Of a DNA stretch of 64,000 nt, positions 56,132 to 64,000 are shown piece after piece (the stretch's first letter is position 1; each line of letters starts with the position of its first letter). The stretch comes from Dipteronia dyeriana (lineage: Eukaryota > Streptophyta > Magnoliopsida > Sapindales > Sapindaceae). The stretch lies in NCBI GenBank assembly GCA_032871835.1, contig CM065296.1:114586146-114650145 (forward strand), read 5' to 3'. Both the position numbers and the translations under genes were made by a program. The notes below the pieces were generated by a model that saw nothing but the letters and a program-made list of their open reading frames with translations, did no database searches and was not told the origin of the DNA.

Positions 56132-57556
56132 TGTGATCGAGTCATGATAACAGTAGATTTCAAATCCCTCTTCCTATGCTTATTGCTCAAATCTTGAGTA
56201 AAATCAAGTGTTTAATGGCTCAAATAAGTGTTTTTATAGGATTTTATATTAGGGGCATCATATGGGAGATATGAGTGAAGTTGGGACCCAAAAGAGCTGA
56301 AAATTGGCAACTTGGAAAAAAAAGGCACGAGTTGTCGCAGTCATGGTACGTCATCATGGAAGGTTGCGACATGACAGGCGACGACAACTTGTTTTAGGAG
56401 TCGCCTAAAGTGTCGATTGGAGAGCATGCACGAAATTGAAGAAAGCGACATGTCGCGATCTAAGTGTCGTCATGGAGACCGCGACACATCAGGCGACAAG
56501 AATTTTTCTAACTATTGTCGCCTGGAAAGAAGGCGCGGAAATGAAGAAGCGAGGTGTAGCGGTTGAATTGTCGTCATGAACAACCTCGACATTCAGGGAG
56601 TCGGCAGTCCGTCAGCACGTTTTTCTAGGTTGATTCCTAACCGATTTTTGGACCCATATAAATACCCATATTAGATTTTGGTGATGTAACATTATCAACA
56701 TGAACTTTTGGACACTTTTACCCTTCTATCACCATCCTTAGACACTTTCATTCCTCCATCCATCTTGGAACCTTGGAAAGTAAGAAGAGGAAGCTTATAA
56801 ATAAAGGAACCTCAAATGACCAACTTGGGTAACTCTTCTTTGTTTTATTTATCTTCCTTGATATGTAACTAATTTTTAAGTTATGGGATTAATGCAAACC
56901 GGTTGAACAACTCTTTGTAATCCTATAGTCTAATGGTTATTAATTAAATACATTGGTAGTCTCTTTTATTGAAATACTTGCTCTATTTCCTCCACTTATA
57001 TTCAAATGAGACCTCAATGAATGTTTGTGTTAGGATTAGTTTATTTATGATGTCAAGGGTTAGATGTGGGTGACCATCCCATTTAATCCTTAACTACAAG
57101 CTTAATAATTGAGAAAATTTTCATATGCATAACCATACTATGTGTGATTTTGTTTAGAGTTTTAATTAAAAATTAATTCTAACCATTGCTCATTGTATGA
57201 CCATGTGTCAGTAATAGGAAAGATTAGGTGTTTCATGACACAAACTCTATCACTTGGATTTAAGTGCTTTAATGAGACTTGTAGATTACATTGATTAGTT
57301 TAATTAGGTTGCATTAGCTCCCTAGCGTTCCCCTATATTCATATTTTCATGTGAGCTTCTGTGTCATTTAGTTTATTGTATTCTTACATGTTAGTGAATT
57401 AGAATACCAACCCAAGACAAGCATTATGCCATTTAGTTTTCATGCACTTAGATTAGGATTTAATTAGATTAATTAGCGTTCAACAAGTAGAATCACTGAT
57501 CCCAGTGAACAAACTTTTCTTTTAAGTTGAACAAATGTAAGATTAAAAATACTGCA
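56132..57556 (+). repeat. 5' LTR of the second Gypsy element
   Basis: About 1425 bp, from TGTGATCGAG to ACTGCA. U3 palindromes with GTCGTCATGGA and GCGAC (56325-56625) precede TATAAATA at 56657-56664. The 3' end is set by the primer site that follows. Confidence 0.75.
56657..56664 (+). promoter_or_regulatory. TATA box of the second Gypsy LTR
   Basis: TATAAATA followed by CCC, the same context as the Athila LTR at 22905. Confidence 0.6.
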
Positions 57557-57564
57557 ATAAGTTT

Positions 57565-57585
57565 TTGCGCCATTGTCGGGGATCG
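57565..57585 (+). other. Primer-binding site, Asp tRNA type
   Basis: 'ttgcgccattgtcggggatc' differs from TGGCGCCGTTGCCGGGGATC at a few positions. It lies 9 bases after the LTR. Confidence 0.75.
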
Positions 57586-57730
57586 GTGTAGATTTATTAG
57601 TTTAATCTAATTAGTTTGATTTAGGTAGTGTGAGTCATTTTATTTTATTTTGTTAGTTAATTTTATTTTTACATTTTTTAGTTTCTTTTTACTTTGTTGG
57701 TACTTTTGTTTTTGGTGTTTAAGGGCAAAC

Positions 57731-59210
57731 ATGGTGTATAAAGCGGACCGTCAAGGTAGATATATGGTACTTTATGAGACGAAGAATGTCCAAGCCCTAA
57801 ATTTTCAAAGAGAAAGAAATGATCCATATTCTAACTCTTACAATCTAGGGTTGTGCAACCATCCAAACTTCTCATGGTCCGACCCAAACAACACTTTGAA
57901 TAACCAAGCTCAGAACTACCAAGGTCAAGGATCAAGTGGGCAGTAGTGGAACAATTTCGGAAACAGGGACATGACTTCGTATCAATCGAGGAAGCCTTTT
58001 TTGGAGGATCTAGTTACCAGCCTTGCTTAGAGTTCACAACAGACATATCAGTACTTGAACAATTTCATTCAAACAACCGGGTAAAGGATCACCAACTTAG
58101 AGGCATCGGTGAATAAGTTGGAGACCCAGTTAGGGCAAGTAGCTGACACATTTCACAGGAGTGAGCCAGGTAGGTTTCCTAGTCAATCAGAACAAGCTAA
58201 AACAGTGACAGTTCTGTGGAGTGCCCGAGTATTAGAGACCGGAGATTCTAGTGGAGAGCCTAAGAGGAAAAAGGATAGGGATTCCTAGGAAGAAACTGAG
58301 GGGAGGACTTTGGAAGAAGAAGAGAAAGTAGTAGTAAAGAATATTCCTGATAAGACTTCTCTTTTACATAAGTCACCTGATCCCTACATCCCATCGGTTC
58401 CATTTCCTGGAAGGTTAAATAAAGCCACTAACTCAGTTGATTGTCTTGCTGTGGGTACACTTCAGTTAGAAGACTATTCTATGAATCCAATTAAGTATTT
58501 AAATGAAATCCTGGCCCTCTTTGAGGACAAGGGCGAAGAAGAAGACATTCATGTAAAAGAAACTTGTCATGAAGATGCATCCTTAGAGACCAATGGGCTT
58601 AAGAGTGTACATGAGTATTTAATGAAGGAAGTGGAAACTCCTAGGAAAGAAAGGGATGAAGTAATAAAAAGGGCGGAAGATCTTGCTAGGATAGTAGAAG
58701 AGCAACAAAAAAGCTTTTCCCGATGCACTCAGAAGTTGCAATGGCAAATTGAACAGGAGGATAAGGAAATCAATGCCGGCAAGGAGGAGTTGAGCAGAAA
58801 AGAAATTACTTTAAAGGTAGCAAAGGTCAAGGAATGTGACTGCTTAGTGAAGCTTGAAAGAGCGGAATGAACAATTGAAACCTTGACCAAGGACCGAAGC
58901 ATAGACGAAGAAACTCCATAACACATAGTTGAGAGAGATGCAAACCATCCAAGGGTAAGAATTAAGAAGACCGGAGGTTGTTCATCATATTTTCCTTACA
59001 AATGTCATTTTTACCACACTAGGGGTCATAAAAAGGCCCAATGTATTGAATTTATGGAAGTGTCTAAAAGAGATGGAATATGCCTAAAGGAAGGCCAAGG
59101 AAGATTCGACATGTTTGGGTCCAGAAAGACGAACTTCACAAAGAAAAAGACACTATCGTTGATGGTAAAATTTCTTGGTTGGAAGAGATAGAGCTCCAAG
59201 AGCCGTAGTG
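57731..59210 (+). pseudogene. Gag-derived remnant with coiled coil and zinc knuckle
   Basis: It starts 'MVYKADRQGRYMVLYETKN' (57731). 'CNHPNFSWSDPNNTLNNQAQ' is the Asn-rich region of Athila gag. Stops follow at 57945 and several later points. 58310-58870 is one open frame, acidic then Lys/Glu-rich with a likely coiled coil ('RKERDEVIKRAEDLARIVEE'). Near 59003-59044 'CHFYHTRGHKKAQC' has CCHC spacing with the second Cys replaced by Tyr. 'EGQGRFDMFG' follows. The N-terminal gag core and protease are missing. It has no predicted function now. Confidence 0.65.
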
Positions 59211-60618
59211 CTCTCACCACGTCTTGCCTAGACGTTAAATCGTGCGCTTGTTGAGAGACAACCCACCTAGGTATCTTTCCTTTCAATAGCTTTTTATTTT
59301 TGCATAATAATTGTGAGTGGTAGTGATTCTACTTCACTTCCAAGTCTGAGTTGATCCACACCTTAATTTTTAAAAGATTAATTGTGTTGAAAGTGCAAGG
59401 CGTGGAAAAACACAGGTTTGAGGGTGATTTTTCATTTTACATGCAGGTCTAGTAGCTCAGTTTAAGTTTTCCCAACCAAAATTGTTCAAGCAAATGCCCT
59501 TGATATGTTTGTTATTGAGTATGTGCAGATTAGGCACTTAAAACAACTGAATGGCATTAAAGAGGATTTTTTCAAGGAATGTCACGGTCAAGATGTCGTC
59601 ATGGATGACCGCGACAATACCACACGACAACAAAGAGGAGTTTTTGTAACCTAAGGTATAGCTTGTGTGTCGCTTGATACTCCAAACGTGACAATTCAAT
59701 GAGGAAACCGACTGTCATGAATTCTGTCATGGATGGCTGTGACACAAACCACACAACACATTCAAGGGATTGTTGTAGCTCGATGTGTCACTCAACATGT
59801 CGTGTGGTTGCACAACCGTGACACCAGAATTTCAGGACCAAAATGAAGAGGCGGTGTGTCGCGGTCATGAATTTCATCATGGAAGACCGTGACAGTTTGA
59901 CCGCGACGGACATCTGGTATAAAAGCATCAGTTCGTGGTAGGATAGTCTCTCACCAAAAATTCAAACCTCAATCACGACAATTCTCCCTCCACTCGACAT
60001 CAAAGGCTTCTGTCCCACGTCATCGGTATTTCTTTCTCTTTTGCACATGTTCTAGATCATTGTTAGTTCCAAATTCCCTTTTTTCCTTCACTAATATGAA
60101 TCTTGGTCAGATTTGAGAAATTGTGAATTTTATATTTAGAGTGGAAGATTGTTGTGATCATTGTTTAAATTAAAGTATGGGTTTTGGTTTGTGGAGACCA
60201 TATAAGCATCTATTGTGTTGATTTGTGATTATTGGGTGAGATTGGTTGAAAATAATGGAAGTTGGGGCACATTTGGCCACCACCACCACCACCACTTCAT
60301 TATTAGCTTTGAGATGTCCTCCTGTAGCTAGACTTGTTTTATTTTGTTTTACTACTTTCAGTTATATTTCGTACTTGCTTTAATTACTCTTATTATTTGA
60401 TTTCTCTCATAGTGGTACTTTTGCATCATTTCTTTTGTTTTATTTTATTTGTGATTAGAATAAGGGTGTGTGCTGGATTATGTTATGGCTGATGTTTAAT
60501 TTCCATTTCAGAGCTTTCTATGCCATCTCTTTCAAGCTTTTGCGTATTTTATTTTATTTTATATTGTTGAATTGTGTTGTTTTGTGGTTTAGACGCTATT
60601 TCGTCGAGCTCTTATTAC
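59211..60618 (+). other. Internal non-coding region with palindromes and TATA
   Basis: 59570-59915 has repeated 'gtcgtcatggatgaccgcga'-type palindromes like those in its own LTR (56325-56625). They are followed by TATAAAAG at 59918-59925. This could be an internal promoter whose downstream ORF has been lost. Confidence 0.5.
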
Positions 60619-62259
60619 CAACATTGGGGACAATATTGAGTTCAGGTTTGGGGGTATCGATACTGGTTTCGGTCATTTTGGTTTTATTGAGTTCTAAATT
60701 TTAATTTTGAGTCAAATTTTTTATTTCATTTTGAGTCCAATTTTTTTTTTTTGAGTCAATCTTTTCAAAAATAGTCGCATGGAAAAAATATTTCAACTTC
60801 AAGTAGCTTGAGTGTGATGCTTTGAGTGTGTGTTTGTGTGAGAGTTTATTTGTGCATAATGTGTTCGATTGAGCATCTTGTTGTCGCTCTTGTGTCTCAC
60901 TTGCACTTCATGGGCTTGTCCCATCCTTTTGTGTTCAAGTTGAGGGAACTCGGTGCTCAAACACCTTGTTCTAAAAGAGGAGACCGCCTAGTGAGTTCAT
61001 AAACACAAGCCTTAAAAAGCGCATTTGAGTGTTGTCATTGTTTCATCTTAAACACTTATTTCGTCATGCGCATCATTTGCTATAGGACATCACATGACAT
61101 TATATTTGTGGATTGCTTGATGGATACTTACATTCCCTTGATATATGAAATGGTGGAAATGATTTTAGGCAATGTGTGTGCTTAACTACTCATATTAGCC
61201 TAAACACATTCCTTGTCCCTATTTATGTGCTCCCAAGCCAATTTTGAGGCCAAACACTTACCTTTCTTTTAGAACCACATTACACCATATAGCCTAAACA
61301 TAAACACATGCCTACCCTCGTTTCCAATCTTGTTAGGATGTGTTGTGTTGTGATGAAAGGTGGAAAAATTCTAAATATGAAAAGTTAGCGTGTATTTAGG
61401 TTATATTTGTAAATGTGCAAGGCAAAAGGCTCAAAAATATAAAAGTGTGAAAATATGCACTAATAAGCTTAAAGTGTTAAAAAAAGGGAATAAGAGTCTT
61501 GTATGTAATTGTAAATTACTCACTAGTAAAGTGTTCATGTATAGAACAGGTGTAATGAAAAGTAAGTCTAATAACTATTGCCACAAGTGATGTGAATAGA
61601 GTTAAGTATTGGGTGTATCGTGTAGTGTCTTAGCATGATTGGTGACTTTTGAATTCCATTTCCTATTCTTTGTTCATTATGTTTCACCCAATGGCCCCAT
61701 TACAACCAAAGGGAAGATCTAAATGATCTACTATGAAATCTAGATTCGGAATGTTTATTGAAGCCTGATCTTCCATGTCCATGGTATTTGATTCATTTAC
61801 TAGGCTAGTTCACCAAAATAATAACGTTTCGTTTCTTGTTGTATGCAAGTATTTGATTCTCATGCATAACTCTATCCTTGCATACTTTGCATGAGTGTGA
61901 ACTTAGGACTTCGGGAGGAAAGAAAAGAGAATGTCCATGTGAGGTTTAGAGTCAAAGCGAATTACGCTCAACTTGTGAGAGTGAGTAGTTCCCAACACAA
62001 GAGCACTCTAGGTGTGGGATTCGTGTTGTTCAAGTGTCCCGTAAGTGCATTCGAGTTGCTTGAGAATGTTTTGCATGTGTCTACTCTCTTTATCCACACC
62101 TCTTTGCATCTCATCACCAGTTGAAAATGCGGCTTTTGAGTTATTCTTATTTGAATTTCTTTTATCGTTATCGAGTCTTCGTGTGGTTAGCTTGTTGGTT
62201 TTTGTTGTTTTTTTTCTCCTGAATTGGCTCGAGGATGAGCAAAAGGCTAGGTTTAGAAG
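60619..62259 (+). other. 3' internal region of the second Gypsy element
   Basis: It opens with 'acattggggacaatat' and 'caggtttgggggta', matching 31582-31612. It holds no recognisable gene. It ends 'aaaaggctaggtttagaag' directly before the LTR, the likely polypurine primer. Confidence 0.6.
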
Positions 62260-62352
62260 TGTGATCGAGTCATGATAACACTAGATTTCGAGTCCCCAAT
62301 CCTATGCTTATTGCTCAATTCTCAGGTAAAATCAAGTGTTTAATGGCTCGAT
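62260..62352 (+). repeat. 3' LTR of the second Gypsy element (start only)
   Basis: The first 93 bases match 56132-56225. They are then interrupted at 'ggctcgat' by the Copia LTR; the remainder would lie beyond the window. Confidence 0.8.
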
Positions 62353-64000
62353 TGTTAGGGTTTATACCCTAAAGATGTAATTTGTAAATAGATTTATGAA
62401 ATAAATAAAAGGAAATGTTCAATTCATTCTTGTTGTGTTGTTTATTTTATAACTTACGCATATATATATATAAATAACATCCAAGATTGTCAGATGTAAT
62501 CTCGAACTATGTATATGAATGTCATATACAGATGGATATAGTAAGAGACGTGCAATCTAAAGAGTACATAGATAACAAATAAAGCTGGGTACTTTATTTG
62601 TGGTTAATCTATAGTTGCGGTCCATTCCGTAATGTACAGTGATTCTATCCTGAATCATTCATATGAGATATGGGAATGGAGGCACCTTGTATGATGTAAT
62701 CATATAGGACTGAGCCATGATATATATGAATCTCTCACCAAGATCCGTTTACCGATGAGATTCATATATATCAACTAATGATGGCTATATATGGGTGATC
62801 TTAATCATGAGTGTCTTATCGACAACTTCAGGTTAGATCGTGGTCTTTGATATACCATGGGTGAGGACGGACGCAGTTCCCGATCAATATGCTTCGTATG
62901 TTGGGATTACGGTTTAGCTTGTGACTGGAAAGGTTTGTACACAATAGTGAAATCCACTCTTCCTTGTGATAAGTAGACGGTAGTTCCCTTAAGGGTTGAT
63001 TCGGGACTTGGACAATATGAGCGCTCTCCTAATTCCGTGAGGAAATAGAATTTATTGTCTATTAGAGAAGTCAATGATACTTAAAGGATATATGTAATTA
63101 GAGGGATATAATAGACATTATGACCTAGCTCTAAGTATGAACGATTGTGAAGGATCACACCATGTGTAATAGCTATATCGATAGACACCGAGTTGTATCG
63201 GTCTGTGTAAAAGCGTCTACAGTTGAGAGAGTACATCTTCGAGTTTTTAGTGGAATAACACCGGAGTTAATAATCAAGGAATATTAATTAAAGAGTTTAA
63301 TTAATGATTCTAATGATTATTGGAGCTCAAAATACTGTGGGTCCATTAGGTCCCTTTGCTAGCCCGATCGATTTATGTAACACAGGTCACGGTTAATTAA
63401 TTGGATTGTCCAATTAATTGTGTTACGAAAGTGACACGTGTTTATTCGGGAATTAATTGAATAATGAGATTATTTAATTAGTGATTGTTAATAGTTAAAT
63501 TAATTAAATAATTAAATTATTTAATTATATTGATAATTATGAATTATTAATTAACTATTAATTTGAGGGTGTTAGTTGATATATGGATTTAGGTGAAGAT
63601 AAAATAATATGATTATTTTATTTTTACTAAATCATTTATCTAAGTGTTTGAATTTAAATTTAAATTTAAAATACTTATTATCACTTTTAATATATTAGAT
63701 ATATTTAAAAAGGATAATTAAAAGATATATATCAATTAATAATATAAAAATTTATATAGAATGTAAATTGGTATACACGTACGTCAGTGTTTGTACAGTA
63801 TATAAATAAAGATATATAAAGAGGGAAGCAGCAGATAGTGTGCGTGAACCAAAGAGAAAAAAAAAACACATACCAACGCATACATTAGAAAAAGCAATGA
63901 GGGTGCTAGCTATGTTGTAGTGCAGGTGTACGTTGTATATTATATTTTTTGGTGAAGTGTGTGCAATTGGAATACAGAAAAAAGTCAAAAGGATTATATA
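62353..64000 (+). mobile_element. Copia LTR running off the window
   Basis: It starts TGTTAGGGTTTATACCC, a frequent plant Copia LTR opening, right after 'tcgat' (62348-62352), its likely target site. The sequence to 64000 is non-coding with conserved LTR-like blocks. A TATA-like 'cagtatataaataaag' lies at 63796-63811 and suggests + orientation. The second LTR and internal region are outside the window. Confidence 0.65.

Larger units (their letters stand above)
56132..62352 (+). mobile_element. Non-autonomous Gypsy (Athila/Tat-like) element
   Basis: The LTR beginning TGTGATCGAGTCATGATAAC occurs at 56132 and again at 62260, where it is cut at 62352 by a Copia LTR. An Asp-tRNA primer site follows the first LTR. 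The internal region has gag remnants, a coiled-coil segment, a modified zinc knuckle and a long 3' region with the 'acattggggacaatat' block. No RT, RNase H or integrase is present, so it depended on other elements. Confidence 0.82.

Overview
The window is nuclear DNA of a flowering plant, probably a eudicot; I cannot name the species. It is AT-rich, has long (TA)n tracts, and is almost entirely transposon-derived: Copia, Athila-type Gypsy, LINE, hAT and Mutator-like (MULE) elements. Host tRNA-type primer sites (initiator Met for Copia, Asp for Gypsy) sit beside the LTRs. No rRNA, tRNA, CRISPR or organellar gene was seen. Only one host gene looks intact: a 95-residue two-EF-hand protein at 19339-19626, with a TATA box, an ABRE-like ACGTGGC site and a start-stop AUG-UAA upstream ORF.

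Layout. 1-3170: LTR-like remnant, small DNA transposons, an 836-bp hAT element with a perfect 8-bp target duplication and an 827-bp MULE-type MITE with a 9-bp one. 3317-16910: a three-level nest, each level supported by target duplications. A coding-poor Copia-like element (TATCC) holds a Copia element (TTTAC), which holds a third Copia element (TGCTA/TGCAA). 16911-18620: non-coding DNA duplicated at 52384-54200; the second copy lacks both the nest and a cluster of MITEs, so it serves as an empty-site reference. 19.0-19.7 kb: the EF-hand gene. 20.0-22.3 kb: MITEs and microsatellites. 22293-36048: a long-armed foldback MULE split by a 12.2-kb Athila-type element (22508-34730, target duplication AATAC) that carries broken gag, protease, RT, RNase H, integrase and a post-pol ORF. 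36.1-40.2 kb: a 5'-truncated LINE split by a small gag-only LTR element (ATGAG). 40.2-43.7 kb: a solo Athila-type LTR (TTGGT) inside a 154-bp tandem duplication, then a second diverged LTR.

43.78-52.34 kb: the most interesting unit, a Mutator-like element with two convergent degenerate genes: a DUF1985/Ulp1-type cysteine protease on + and a MuDR-type transposase on -. Both genes are broken and have lost key catalytic residues. Just inside each end is a long minisatellite array sharing an ATCGAGAA core. A smaller relative with the same terminal motif and its own array lies at 55.4-56.1 kb.

56132-62352: a second Gypsy element with gag remnants but no RT or integrase. Its 3' LTR is cut by a Copia LTR that runs off the window from 62353.

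Recurring pattern: all Athila-type LTRs here carry different GC-rich imperfect palindromes just upstream of a TATAAATA-like box. Similar palindrome-plus-TATA cassettes occur inside two elements, upstream of the post-pol region.
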